Part shown: positions 41,442-50,850 of the stretch, piece by piece
Numbering within the stretch: position 1 is the first letter of the stretch
How the letters are laid out: every line of letters starts with the position of its first letter
Source: an uncultured Anaeroplasmataceae bacterium
GTDB lineage: Bacteria > Bacillota_I > Bacilli_A > Acholeplasmatales > Anaeroplasmataceae
Length of the DNA stretch: 64,000 bases
Direction: 5' to 3'
Assembly (NCBI GenBank): GCA_910577745.1
Contig: CAJTNG010000001.1
Location: 93,459-157,458 of the forward strand
Program-made: the position numbers and the translations under genes
The notes under the pieces: model-generated
Seen by the model: the letters and a program-made list of their open reading frames with translations, nothing else
The model's database searches: none
Told to the model about the DNA's origin: nothing

Positions 41442-43507
41442 AATTAGATATCAAGGCTTATATAGATACATATAATGAAATTACCTTACTGGTTCAGAAA
41501 AGAACAAGATATAGAGCCAAAAACTTTTATTTGTATGACGATGAGGATTTGGTTGAAGAGCTTCAAGTTTTATATCAATCCAACGAACAAAATTTAATTA
41601 AACTTGGTCTACGTGTAACTTCAAAACTAAACCTACATCACAACTATACGATACTTGATAATTTACATCATGTTGTAAATGTTTATTCGGGAAGTGTCGT
41701 TAGAACGACAGAGTTTGAATCTGAATTTTTTTATGATGGTCCATTGGGATTTGAATATACAAAAGATTATACGGTTTTTAGAGTTTGGAGTCCAGTTGCC
41801 AAATCTGTGATTTTAAATTTAAAAACGAAAGCGGGTTGTATAGATAGAAGAGAGCTTTACTATGCAAGACATGGAGTTTGGGAAATCGAAATGCCAGGAG
41901 ATTTGGATGGTGCAAGCTATTATTATAGTGTCAAAGTGTTTGACAGATATGAAAAAGTTTTAGATCCTTATGCAGTTGCTTCTTCTGCAAATCAAGAAGA
42001 AAATTATGTGATAGATAAAAACAAACTGTATTCGTTGCAGTATGAGAAGCCTGATTTTTCTGGTTATCCAGTGGATGCAGTAATATATGAGGCTAGTATA
42101 AGAGATATGACTTGTCATCTGAATGACGAACGTAAGGGAACCTTTTTGGGACTTGTCGAGGAAGAAGATAAAGGGTTAAATTATATTTCAAGTTTAGGTG
42201 TGACACATTTGCAGCTTCAACCTATTTTTGATTTTGGTGGAGTAGATGATCTTCAAAAGGATAGTGCTTATAACTGGGGATATAATCCAGAACAATATTT
42301 TGTACCGAGTGGATGGTATTCCTGCAATCCTAATGATCCGTATTCTAGACTCAATGAACTTTTAAAACTTGTAGATGAAGCACATAAAAGAGGATTACGT
42401 GTAGTCATGGATGTAGTGTATAACCATGTTTATACTTTGTCAAAGTTTTCTTTAGAACAGCTTGTCCCAGGATATTTTTTCAGAGTTGATGCCTATGGAA
42501 ATTATACGAATGTTTGTGGCTGTGGAAATGATTTTGCGACAGAAAAAAGAATGGGAGCAAGATTCATTTTAGATAATTTAAAATACTTTGCAACCCAATT
42601 TCAAATTTCTGGATTTCGTTTTGATTTGATGGGATTGTTAGATATTGAAACATTAAATAAAGCCTATGTAATGTTAAAGGAAATAGATCCAAATCTTATA
42701 TTATATGGAGAAGGATGGAATATGCCAAACACAATTCCTGACGCTTTTCGCCCACATGCCTACAATCATTATAAAATGCCACACTATTCTTTTTTCAATG
42801 ATAAATATAGAGATTTCTTAAAAGGGAGTCAATGGGATAAAAGCAGAGGATATACGTTTGGCAATTCCGCTTATCCTTATGATGTTTATGGCTTCCTTAA
42901 TGGCAGTTTAACTACAGGATATAGATTTCTAAATCCAAATCAATCTTTAAACTATGTGGAGTGCCATGATAATTTTACATTATTTGATTTTGCAACCTAT
43001 TGTTTAGGTTTGACGGAAGAGGAAGCCATTCGAGGTGGCAAATTGGCTTTGCAGATGGTAGCCATAAGTTTAGGTGTTGTTTTTATTCACGCAGGTGAAG
43101 AATTTTATAGAACGAAAAAAGGAGTAGAGAATTCCTATAATTCGTCAGAGGATATCAATCATTTGGATTATGTACGAAGAGATTGGTTTAAAGAAGATAT
43201 TGAAGGCTTAAAAGATTTATTAAAAATTCGAAAATGTTACCCAGAATTTAGAATGACAAATATGGTGGATATTGAACGTAACAGAATTTTTATAGAAGAA
43301 CTTTCTTCAGAGCATGTTTTATGTTATTATTTAGAAGGAACTGGTTATCGCTTGACCATCGTAATAAAAAACACACAGGATTTGTTTTATTTTCCATTGC
43401 CTCAGGCTGAAATGATTTTTAATGGACATAGAGCAGTCAATTTTCATCAAGAGGGCTATGAGCTTTACGATGTAGGAGTATACATATTTAAGGAGTTGAA
43501 ATCATGA
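41438..43507 (+). CDS. pulA: Type I pullulanase (CBM48 + GH13), cytoplasmic
   Basis: 689 aa: N-terminal domain (about 1-100), CBM48 (about 105-200) and a GH13 barrel. The type I pullulanase signature YNWGYNP is at about residue 283. Catalytic residues: nucleophile Asp in GFRFDLMG, acid/base Glu in LYGEGWNM, and the transition-state Asp in ECHDN. It hydrolyses alpha-1,6 branches of glycogen or maltodextrin. There is no signal peptide. It is coupled by ATGA overlaps to cca and the HD nuclease gene, an odd mixed operon. Confidence 0.93.
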   Translation: MKLDIKAYIDTYNEITLLVQKRTRYRAKNFYLYDDEDLVEELQVLYQSNEQNLIKLGLRVTSKLNLHHNYTILDNLHHVVNVYSGSVVRTTEFESEFFYDGPLGFEYTKDYTVFRVWSPVAKSVILNLKTKAGCIDRRELYYARHGVWEIEMPGDLDGASYYYSVKVFDRYEKVLDPYAVASSANQEENYVIDKNKLYSLQYEKPDFSGYPVDAVIYEASIRDMTCHLNDERKGTFLGLVEEEDKGLNYISSLGVTHLQLQPIFDFGGVDDLQKDSAYNWGYNPEQYFVPSGWYSCNPNDPYSRLNELLKLVDEAHKRGLRVVMDVVYNHVYTLSKFSLEQLVPGYFFRVDAYGNYTNVCGCGNDFATEKRMGARFILDNLKYFATQFQISGFRFDLMGLLDIETLNKAYVMLKEIDPNLILYGEGWNMPNTIPDAFRPHAYNHYKMPHYSFFNDKYRDFLKGSQWDKSRGYTFGNSAYPYDVYGFLNGSLTTGYRFLNPNQSLNYVECHDNFTLFDFATYCLGLTEEEAIRGGKLALQMVAISLGVVFIHAGEEFYRTKKGVENSYNSSEDINHLDYVRRDWFKEDIEGLKDLLKIRKCYPEFRMTNMVDIERNRIFIEELSSEHVLCYYLEGTGYRLTIVIKNTQDLFYFPLPQAEMIFNGHRAVNFHQEGYELYDVGVYIFKELKS

Positions 43508-44382
43508 AAATCATAGGGAAAATATTAGGAATAAATACATCAGACAATATGATTAATTTATTAATTGTGGATAAAGATGCGATTCAATGGAATATTAAAA
43601 CAGAAGCGGTAGAACAATTTACTGTTGGATATGTTTATGTCTTTGAAGTTCAGCAGATTGTAGGAGAAAGAGTAAGTTATCAGTTAATAAACTACACTTC
43701 CTTAAATTCTCTTCCGATGGAACAGGCAGATGAGATTTTACGTTCCTTTTATCCCCAAGCTCCAGTATCTTTAAAGGAAGCGCAGTCTATCGTGTATCAA
43801 GTTATAGCGGATATGAAAAATCAAGTAGTTCAAGATATTACTAAATCCTTAATTGATAAATTTTCTTTTCCCTATTTTTTGTATCCTGCAGCTACAAAAA
43901 TGCATCATACATATGTTGGAGGTCTTGCCTATCATTCTATAGGAATGCTGAAATTAGCCAAAGCATTTATTGACAATTATCCCTATTTAAATAAAGATTA
44001 TCTATATGCTGGAATTCTTCTTCATGATTTAGGAAAAACAAGAGAATTGTCAGGAGTACAAGCCTCAGAATATACGTTAGATGGCCAGCTTTTAGGACAT
44101 TTGGTTATCGGCGCCTTAGAGATTAGTAAAATGGCAGAACGTTTAGGCTATAGTGAAGCAAAAGAGGTTAAAGCCCTGGAACATATGCTTATATCGCATC
44201 ATGGACAACCTCAATTTGGGGCGGCAAAACGTCCTATGACTCCAGAAGCCGTAGCCCTATGGTATATTGATACAGTGGATTCTAAATTTAGGGTTTTAGG
44301 GGAAGAATTAGAAAAAACGAAATCAAGTCATTTTACAGATACCATTGGTGTTTTAGATAAAATAAAGATTTATAAAGAGTAA
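43504..44382 (+). CDS. yhaM: YhaM-like 3'-5' exoribonuclease (OB-fold + HD domain)
   Basis: 292 aa. A short N-terminal OB-like part (about 1-80) and an HD domain with MHHTYVGGLAYHS, LLHDLGK and the later LISHHGQPQFG. This layout is that of Bacillus YhaM, an exoribonuclease that shortens single-stranded RNA. Overlaps the pullulanase gene by 4 nt. Confidence 0.88.
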   Translation: MKIIGKILGINTSDNMINLLIVDKDAIQWNIKTEAVEQFTVGYVYVFEVQQIVGERVSYQLINYTSLNSLPMEQADEILRSFYPQAPVSLKEAQSIVYQVIADMKNQVVQDITKSLIDKFSFPYFLYPAATKMHHTYVGGLAYHSIGMLKLAKAFIDNYPYLNKDYLYAGILLHDLGKTRELSGVQASEYTLDGQLLGHLVIGALEISKMAERLGYSEAKEVKALEHMLISHHGQPQFGAAKRPMTPEAVALWYIDTVDSKFRVLGEELEKTKSSHFTDTIGVLDKIKIYKE

Positions 44383-44393
44383 GGATAACTCCC

Positions 44394-44421
44394 TTGACTA
44401 TCTTTTTTAAAATGATATAAT
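44394..44421 (+). promoter_or_regulatory. Promoter of the MATE leader
   Basis: TTGACT (44394-44399), 16 bp, TATAAT (44416-44421). Confidence 0.8.
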
Positions 44422-44426
44422 GATAG

Positions 44427-44510
44427 TGTTCATCGGAGGACTCATAAACGCAATTATTCGGGTTGGATAAGATGCTAGGTGCGCCTAGGTTTTATCTAAC
44501 CCTTTTTATA
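44427..44510 (+). promoter_or_regulatory. Structured leader with attenuator upstream of the MATE pump; candidate guanidine-IV (mepA-type) riboswitch
   Basis: An 80-nt leader ends in a long terminator hairpin: 44460-44472 pairs with 44490-44502, capped by CTAGG/CCTAG with loop TGCG, then TTTTT. The loop TGCG is complementary to the unpaired CGCA at 44449-44452, so a 4-bp pseudoknot is possible. Upstream, GTTC (44428-44431) and GGAC (44438-44441) can form a short stem. Guanidine-IV riboswitches are known to precede MATE genes of the MepA group and to act through a terminator. The class assignment is from context and shape, not from a consensus comparison. Confidence 0.5.
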
Positions 44511-44528
44511 TGTAAAGGAGGAATGTTT

Positions 44529-45884
44529 ATGGATATCTTACAAGATTCACCTGCGAAATTATTTACCAAATATTTATTTGCTTCTTTTGGTAGTGCCATC
44601 ATCATAAGCATTTATTCTCTAGTAGATGCTTTATGTGTTGGGCAGTACGAAGGAGAAATCGGTACAGCCGCCTTAGCCTGTGTTCTACCTTTGTGGACGA
44701 TTATTTTAAGCTGTGGATTACTCTTTGGCATTGGTGGAGCAACCCTAATGGTAGAACGGCGTGGAAGAAACGAAAACTATGAAGCCAATCAGTTTTATAC
44801 TTTGTCTATCCTTGTTGCAACTATAGGGACCCTAATTTTATGGGGACTGGTAAATTTGTTTGAAAATGAGTTGTTGCGTTTCTTCGGAGCTAGTAATCCT
44901 ATCATATTTTCTTATGCAAAAAAATATACTTTTTGGATGAAGCTATCCTTACCTCTTTTTTTGTTTTCTCAAGTATTAACTTGTTTTTTAAGAAATGATG
45001 GGGCTCCTATACGAGCAACCCTTGCTGTGATTTCTGGAGGTGTAGTGAATATCCTGTTAGATATATGCTTTGTTTTTGGATGTAAAATGGGAATTGGTGG
45101 AGCAGGGCTAGCTACTATGTGCGGACAATTCGTCAACCTAACCATTTTGCTGACCCATTATTTTACAAAGCAAAGAAGGATACATTTTGTAAAACCACAA
45201 CAGAGTATTCGAAAGATAGGTTTGATTATAAAAACAGGACTCCCATCTTTTGTGTTAGATATAGCTATGGGAGGGTTGACCATTTTATTTAATAATCAGA
45301 TTGTTAGATATAATGAAGGAGAATATCAAACCGCAACCCTTGCTGTCTTTGGAGTGATTTGCCAAGTGATGGCACTTGTTCAATCTTTGAGCTATGCGGT
45401 AGGGCAAGCTAGCCAGCCCCTCCTTTCCCAAAACTTTGGAGCAGACCAAAAGGAACGCGTCCAAAAATTTTTAAATTATGGTATTTTAACGAGTGTCATT
45501 TTGTCGTTCTTGGTTGTAATACTTTTAGAATCTTGTCCCCTAGCTATCCTGAAACTCTTTATAAAAGTTGAAGAAGAAGCACTTATAGTATCTATAGCAA
45601 GTAAAATCCAAAGAGCATATTATTGGAGTTTTCTATTTTTATGCTTTAATGTTTTTTCTACCTATTATTTTCAATCTATTTTAAAAGCTCGACTGGCCTT
45701 TCTTCTATCAATGCTTAGGGGAATTATTCTATCTACAATCTTCCTCTTTTCCTTACCAGCACTTTTTGGTTTTGATGCGATTTGGTGGACCATGCTGATT
45801 ACAGAAATGATAGTTGTTTTACTAAATATAATGTTGATTTTGAAAGTGAATTTCAAGCATAAAAAAATTATGGAGAAGAAATAA
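44529..45884 (+). CDS. MATE family multidrug/toxin efflux transporter (MepA-like)
   Basis: 451 aa, twelve predicted membrane helices in two similar halves. N-terminal SPAKLFTKYLFASFGSAIIISIYSLVDALCVG is typical of the DinF/MepA branch. These pumps export cationic compounds in exchange for Na+ or H+. Na+ would fit the Na+-type ATP synthase in the same window. ATG 44529 is chosen because GGAGG is 7 nt upstream; the ATG at 44523 is too close. Expression is controlled by the attenuator leader just upstream. Confidence 0.92.
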   Translation: MDILQDSPAKLFTKYLFASFGSAIIISIYSLVDALCVGQYEGEIGTAALACVLPLWTIILSCGLLFGIGGATLMVERRGRNENYEANQFYTLSILVATIGTLILWGLVNLFENELLRFFGASNPIIFSYAKKYTFWMKLSLPLFLFSQVLTCFLRNDGAPIRATLAVISGGVVNILLDICFVFGCKMGIGGAGLATMCGQFVNLTILLTHYFTKQRRIHFVKPQQSIRKIGLIIKTGLPSFVLDIAMGGLTILFNNQIVRYNEGEYQTATLAVFGVICQVMALVQSLSYAVGQASQPLLSQNFGADQKERVQKFLNYGILTSVILSFLVVILLESCPLAILKLFIKVEEEALIVSIASKIQRAYYWSFLFLCFNVFSTYYFQSILKARLAFLLSMLRGIILSTIFLFSLPALFGFDAIWWTMLITEMIVVLLNIMLILKVNFKHKKIMEKK

Positions 45885-45923
45885 AACAATAATACATTGT
45901 ATTCTAGACAAATCCAATAATTT

Positions 45924-45952
45924 TTGATAAAATAATAAAAGAATATTAAAAT
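45924..45952 (+). promoter_or_regulatory. pheST promoter
   Basis: TTGATA (45924-45929), 17 bp, TAAAAT (45947-45952), just before the T-box leader. Confidence 0.65.
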
Positions 45953-45958
45953 GATGAC

Positions 45959-46167
45959 AAAGGATTAGTAGCAAAAGAAATTTTATTTAAAGAGAAGAGG
46001 GAACGGTGAAATCCTCTAATAAAATCTTTGTGAATTCACCTTTTTAGTGATGCTAATACCATCCGTACTTCTGCGTTAAAGAATAGAGCGCTATAGATAA
46101 TAATCTATAGAAATAAGGTGGCACCGCGGGTTTATATCGTCCTTAGTTTTACTAAGGATTTTTTTAT
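45959..46167 (+). promoter_or_regulatory. T-box leader (tRNA-Phe sensing) of pheST
   Basis: The conserved T-box AAGGTGGCACCGCGG is at 46115-46129. Stem I contains the GA-rich bulge region (AAGAGAAGAGGGAACGGTGAAA) and a specifier loop GTGAATTCACC with Phe codon TTC at 46035-46037. The terminator CCTTAGT/ACTAAGG followed by T-run is at 46140-46167. Uncharged tRNA-Phe would stabilise the antiterminator and turn on phenylalanyl-tRNA synthetase. Confidence 0.93.
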
Positions 46168-46192
46168 TTATAAGAAAAAGGAGAAAGAAAAA

Positions 46193-47233
46193 ATGAAAGA
46201 ATTAGAACAGTTGGACAAAGTAGTGGATGTATTGGATGACGAGCTTAATCAAGTGGATGACTTAAATGTACTGCAACAAAAAAAAGCTTCCTATCTGGGA
46301 AAAAAAGGAATCATTGCTCAGGTTATGGCAAATATGAAAGATTTGACTATAGAGGCAAGAAAAGAATTAGGGATGCGTTCTAATAAAATCAAACAGATTT
46401 TAGAGGAAAGGTTTGAACAAAAGAAACAGGCTATTGAAAATGCAATCATCGATCAAAGATTGAAAAATGAATCATTGGATGTAACCTTACCAGGCGTTCA
46501 GTTCCCTACGGGTGGTATTCATCCATTAAATCAAACCATTATGGATTTAGAAGATTTGTATATAGGAATGGGATACAAGGTTGCAGAAGGACCAGAAATA
46601 GAAACAGATGAATATTGTTTTGAGAAGCTTAATTTACCAAAAGGACATCCTGCAAGAGATATGCAAGATACATTCTATATCAATCCTGAATTATTACTTA
46701 GAAGCCAAACCTCTCCTGTTCAGGTGAGAACTATGCTAGAGGAACAAGGTAAACCTATTAAGATTGTTTGTCCGGGTAAAGTATACCGAAGAGATGCTGA
46801 TGATGCTACACATTCTCATCAGTTCATGCAATTTGAAGGTCTTGTGTTAGGGAAAGATATTTCTTTAGCTGATTTGAAAGGTGCCTTATTGGAAATGGCA
46901 AGAAAAATGTTTGATAAAGATAGAGAAATTCGATTACGTCCTTCATTTTTCCCATTCACAGAGCCTTCTGTAGAAGTGGATGTCTCTTGTGGAATGTGTG
47001 GAGGCAAAGGCTGTAATACTTGTAAGCAGTCTGGTTGGATTGAAATATTAGGTGCTGGTATGGTAAATGATAATGTTCTTCGCATGTGCGGATATAACCC
47101 AGAGGAAATCCAGGGTTTTGCTTTTGGCATCGGTATTGAACGAATTACTATGCTAAAATATCGTATAGATGATATAAGAAATTTCTATACAAATGATGTA
47201 CGATTCTTAAATCAGTTTAAGGAGGTAAAGTAA
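46193..47233 (+). CDS. pheS: Phenylalanyl-tRNA synthetase alpha subunit
   Basis: 346 aa. N-terminal coiled coil (about 1-90), then the class II core with motif 2 KVYRRDADDATHSHQFMQFEG and motif 3 FGIGIERITML. FTEPSVEVDVSC lies between. A CxxC cluster (C-G-M-C-G-G-K-G-C-N-T-C) after motif 2 may bind zinc, as in many bacterial PheS. Start ATG 46193 has AAAGGAG 11 nt upstream, after the T-box terminator; an upstream in-frame ATG at 46118 lies inside the T-box and is not used. pheT follows after 1 nt. Confidence 0.97.
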   Translation: MKELEQLDKVVDVLDDELNQVDDLNVLQQKKASYLGKKGIIAQVMANMKDLTIEARKELGMRSNKIKQILEERFEQKKQAIENAIIDQRLKNESLDVTLPGVQFPTGGIHPLNQTIMDLEDLYIGMGYKVAEGPEIETDEYCFEKLNLPKGHPARDMQDTFYINPELLLRSQTSPVQVRTMLEEQGKPIKIVCPGKVYRRDADDATHSHQFMQFEGLVLGKDISLADLKGALLEMARKMFDKDREIRLRPSFFPFTEPSVEVDVSCGMCGGKGCNTCKQSGWIEILGAGMVNDNVLRMCGYNPEEIQGFAFGIGIERITMLKYRIDDIRNFYTNDVRFLNQFKEVK

Positions 47234-47234
47234 G

Positions 47235-49607
47235 ATGAAATTATCTAAAAATTGGTTAAAAGAATATTTGGATTTAGATCATATTACCGATGAAGAATTA
47301 TATAAAGCGATTAGTTTTCATGTCTGTGAAATAGAAACCTATAAACCTTTGGTTGAGGCAAATCATTTAACAATCGGCAAAGTTTTAGATTGTGTGATGC
47401 ACCCGGATAGTGATCATCTGCATGTATGTCAGGTGGAAATTAGACCAGGGGAGGTATCTCAAATTGTTTGTGGGGCACCGAATGTGAGAACTGGTGTAAA
47501 GGTGATTGTTGCTTTACCAGGGGCAGTATTACCAGGAGATTTCAAAATTAAACCTTCTAAAATTAGAGGTGTAGAATCCAATGGAATGTTATGCTCTTTA
47601 CAAGAGTTAGGTATTGAAGAAAAATATATAGATGAAGCATTTAAAAATGGAATTTACTTATTAGAGGATGATGCTGTAGTAGGCAATAATCCACTAGAAT
47701 ATTTAGGACTTGATGATATGGTCATAGATTTAGATGTGACCTCTAATCGTTCAGATTTGCTTTCTATTGAAGGTGCGGCGTATGATATAGGTGCAGCTTT
47801 AAATCAGCATATTTTACCTATTGAGCCCTCTTTAGAAATTACGGAAAATAAGAATCCTGTTCAGGTAGAAATAGAAACAGATTTATGCTATAAGTATAGT
47901 GCTAGATATTTAGCTGATGTAAAAATCGCACCTTCTCCACAATGGTTAAAGGCAAGATTAATTGCTTGTGGTATTCGTCCTATCAATAACGTCGTAGATA
48001 TTACCAATTTTGTTCTACTAGAAATGGGACAACCTCTTCACGCCTTTGATGCGGATCGTTTAGGAACCCAAATTGTTATCCGTCAAGCACGTGAACAAGA
48101 GAAACTAAAAACTTTAGATAATATAGAAAGAATTTTAGATTCCAACGATATCGTCATAACAAATGGGAAGGAAGCTGTTTGTGTGGCAGGTGTTATGGGA
48201 GGGTTAACTACAGAAGTAGAGAATGATACAAAAAATATTATTTTAGAATCTGCTTACTTTGACCCACTTGCGATTAGAAGAACTTCTACTAAATTAGGAC
48301 TTAAGAGTGAATCTTCTACTCGTTTTGAACGAAAGGTAGACTATGAACGTGTAGAAAGAGCGTTAGATTATGCAGCACAGCTTATGCAGGAGTTATGTGA
48401 TGCAAAAATTTATGATGGGGTTGCCCAAGCTATACGTGTAGAAGTAGAACCAAAAGAAGTTACAGTTTCAACAAATAAAATTAATTCCATATTGGGAACA
48501 AATCTAGACCATGCGAAGATAGAGGATGTATTCAACCGTTTACAGTATAATTATTCTGAAAATGAGGGGGCTTATACGATAGTCATACCTTCTAGAAGAA
48601 TGGATTTGGAAGCTTCTGTTCAAGATATTGCAGAAGATGTTGCAAGAATTTATGGATATGAGAATATTCCGACGACGCTTGCAGCAACTAGAGATAAAGG
48701 CGCGTTGACCTATGAGCAAAAGAGAATTCGATCCATTCGTCAAATATTAGCCTTCATGGGATTAAATGAGATTGTTTCTTACTCTTTGATTGCGAAAAAA
48801 GATTTAGATTTATACACAATAACATCTCAGGAGCCTGTAGAAGTAATGATGCCTATGACAGAAGACCGCGCTGTGATGCGTCAAAGCCTTCTCAATGGTG
48901 TATTAGATGCCGTTCAATATAATCGAGCAAGAAAACTAGAAGATCTTCAATTCTTTGAAATAGGTAAAGTTTACTCCAAAGAAAAAGAAGAATTAAAATT
49001 AGCGATTGCCTTATCAGGTGTATACTCTTCCCATTTATGGAAAGGTATGAAGCAGGAAGCTAGTTTTTATCTATTAAAAGGTGTATTAGAAAGCTTATTT
49101 GATAAGTTAAATCTATCTCTACAATTTACTCCATATTCCAACTTGACGAATTTCCATCCAGGAAGATGTGCTGCAATTTTATATAAAGACAAAATGATAG
49201 GTGTATTCGGTCAGTTGCATCCAAGATTTTCTAAAGAAATGAATTTAGGTACAACTGTAGCTCTAGAAATCAGTCTAGAAGAAATAGTAAAGGAGGAATC
49301 ATCCTTCACCTATGTACCTATCAATAAGTTCCCAACCATTGTGCGTGACTTGGCTATCGTATGTGATAAGGAAATCCCTGCTGATGAAATCACAAAGCTG
49401 ATTAAACAGACAGGCAAAAAGATTCTTTCTAAAGTGGAATTATTTGATGTATATACAGGGGAGAATGTAAAAGAAAATGAAAAATCCCTAGCCTTCAAAT
49501 TGACTTTTGAAGATGCTTCTAAAACTTTAGAAACTCAAGAAGTGGATAAAATTGTTAAGTCTATTTTGAATCGTTTAGACTATGTCTTTAAAGCAAGACT
49601 AAGATAG
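47235..49607 (+). CDS. pheT: Phenylalanyl-tRNA synthetase beta subunit
   Basis: 790 aa. Domains in order: N-terminal B1, tRNA-binding EMAP-like domain (about 40-150, with HPDSDHLHVCQV), B3/B4 editing domain, B5, the catalytic-like core, and the C-terminal anticodon-binding FDX-ACB domain (PTIVRDLAIV). It forms the alpha2beta2 enzyme with PheS. AAGGAGG lies at the end of pheS. Confidence 0.97.
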   Translation: MKLSKNWLKEYLDLDHITDEELYKAISFHVCEIETYKPLVEANHLTIGKVLDCVMHPDSDHLHVCQVEIRPGEVSQIVCGAPNVRTGVKVIVALPGAVLPGDFKIKPSKIRGVESNGMLCSLQELGIEEKYIDEAFKNGIYLLEDDAVVGNNPLEYLGLDDMVIDLDVTSNRSDLLSIEGAAYDIGAALNQHILPIEPSLEITENKNPVQVEIETDLCYKYSARYLADVKIAPSPQWLKARLIACGIRPINNVVDITNFVLLEMGQPLHAFDADRLGTQIVIRQAREQEKLKTLDNIERILDSNDIVITNGKEAVCVAGVMGGLTTEVENDTKNIILESAYFDPLAIRRTSTKLGLKSESSTRFERKVDYERVERALDYAAQLMQELCDAKIYDGVAQAIRVEVEPKEVTVSTNKINSILGTNLDHAKIEDVFNRLQYNYSENEGAYTIVIPSRRMDLEASVQDIAEDVARIYGYENIPTTLAATRDKGALTYEQKRIRSIRQILAFMGLNEIVSYSLIAKKDLDLYTITSQEPVEVMMPMTEDRAVMRQSLLNGVLDAVQYNRARKLEDLQFFEIGKVYSKEKEELKLAIALSGVYSSHLWKGMKQEASFYLLKGVLESLFDKLNLSLQFTPYSNLTNFHPGRCAAILYKDKMIGVFGQLHPRFSKEMNLGTTVALEISLEEIVKEESSFTYVPINKFPTIVRDLAIVCDKEIPADEITKLIKQTGKKILSKVELFDVYTGENVKENEKSLAFKLTFEDASKTLETQEVDKIVKSILNRLDYVFKARLR

Positions 49608-49616
49608 TGGTTATAG

Positions 49617-49643
49617 AAAAATGTCAATCTTTGACATTTTTTT
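49617..49643 (+). terminator. pheST terminator
   Basis: AAATGTCAA and TTGACATTT pair around TCT, followed by T residues. Confidence 0.85.
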
Positions 49644-49731
49644 CTCTTATCCTACTCTATAATTTTTTTAGATAAATCGATCTATGATATTAGTTTTTAA
49701 TTTTATTTCAAACTAAAAGGAGGTAAAGTTT

Positions 49732-50745
49732 ATGAAAAAAATCATACAATCTATAGTTTTTTTCTGTTTAATTATCCTTATATGTGGTTGTGAAAAAATA
49801 GAATCAGAACCAAGAAGTTTAGAAGAAGTTATGACAGAAAAATTTAAAGATACAAAATATAAATGTTTGGGAGAGGCTAATAGGGTAGAAGATAGCTTCA
49901 ATCAGATGAAATTGTATATAAAGGAAAATAACTTAGAGGAATACATTTTAAAGGAAATGGTATACCTTTATACAGGTAATATAAATACAGCCAACTTCAT
50001 TTTTGTCTATTCATTTGAAGGCACAGCAGATGTAATGGCTTTAAAGGACTATATGGTATCTCATACACTTTCTTATGCAAAGTCACAACCAAACTCAAAT
50101 AAGTATGCCGTGTATGACCAGTATGTTTATATAACCCAAGATGTAGAAATGTTAGATGAAGAATTTTATCGGGTATTACCTCTTTCGTTTGAAGAGGGAG
50201 GAGTTCTTCAAAAACAAATTATAGAACCAAGTAAAGCCTATGGGAATACTTTGAATGAACGCTTTAAAGATGAAGAAATTTTTGTTGAAACTATAGATTC
50301 CTATACCAAATATAAAGAGTTTATAGAAGTATTTAATGTATTTGATGAACAAGCGGGTGGATTATTTTCAACCTATGAAAAAGAAGAAAAAGTGGTTCAG
50401 ACTGCCAAAACATATTTAAATGATAAAATAACAGAAGAAGATTTTGCTAGATATAATTTATTATTTGTGCAAAATGATGCTGTGAAATACTCTTTTTCTG
50501 GTTCATTAAAAACGGAGTATGAATATTGCAGTCAAGAATTTTGTTATGTAAATGGTATGTTAGAAATAAGGCATTTGGTTAGAACGCATTTATCAGACGA
50601 TGTGCTTACAGATGTCATAGGTTATGGTTTTTATTTTATAGATAAAGCTATAGAATTTCACAAGATGGAATATTCTTATTATAATTGGTGTAATGGATTA
50701 GATTGGTTAAATTCATTATATTCAAGTCATGATGCTTGGAGATAA
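49732..50745 (+). CDS. Lipoprotein of unknown function
   Basis: 337 aa. A lipoprotein signal peptide ends in lipobox I-C-G-C (C20). The mature part is acidic, rich in Tyr/Glu/Phe, with no domain I recognise. Repeated motifs of the type YxxYxEF and two Cys pairs (CSQEFC) occur. It should be anchored on the outer face of the membrane. AAAGGAGG precedes the ATG, and it is monocistronic with its own terminator. Confidence 0.85.
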   Translation: MKKIIQSIVFFCLIILICGCEKIESEPRSLEEVMTEKFKDTKYKCLGEANRVEDSFNQMKLYIKENNLEEYILKEMVYLYTGNINTANFIFVYSFEGTADVMALKDYMVSHTLSYAKSQPNSNKYAVYDQYVYITQDVEMLDEEFYRVLPLSFEEGGVLQKQIIEPSKAYGNTLNERFKDEEIFVETIDSYTKYKEFIEVFNVFDEQAGGLFSTYEKEEKVVQTAKTYLNDKITEEDFARYNLLFVQNDAVKYSFSGSLKTEYEYCSQEFCYVNGMLEIRHLVRTHLSDDVLTDVIGYGFYFIDKAIEFHKMEYSYYNWCNGLDWLNSLYSSHDAWR

Positions 50746-50752
50746 AAGATAA

Positions 50753-50784
50753 AAAATGGTCTAAACTTTTTAGATCATTTTTTC
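50753..50784 (+). terminator. Intrinsic terminator
   Basis: ATGGTCTAAA and TTTAGATCAT pair around CTT (one wobble), followed by T residues. Confidence 0.85.
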
Positions 50785-50850
50785 ATAGTAAATCAAGATT
50801 GCTTTTTTCACATTCCTTCTGTATAATGGAAGAAGAAACTAGGTGGTAAA

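Noticed and set aside
44435-44470. Leader peptide behind GGAGG in the MATE leader
   Set aside because: No ATG, GTG, TTG or ATT is at a usable distance after GGAGG; only AUA would fit, followed by an 8-residue frame. The RNA-structure explanation is preferred.
46118-46192. Upstream extension of pheS to an ATG at 46118
   Set aside because: The extension runs through the T-box core and the terminator; the proper start is ATG 46193 with AAAGGAG upstream.
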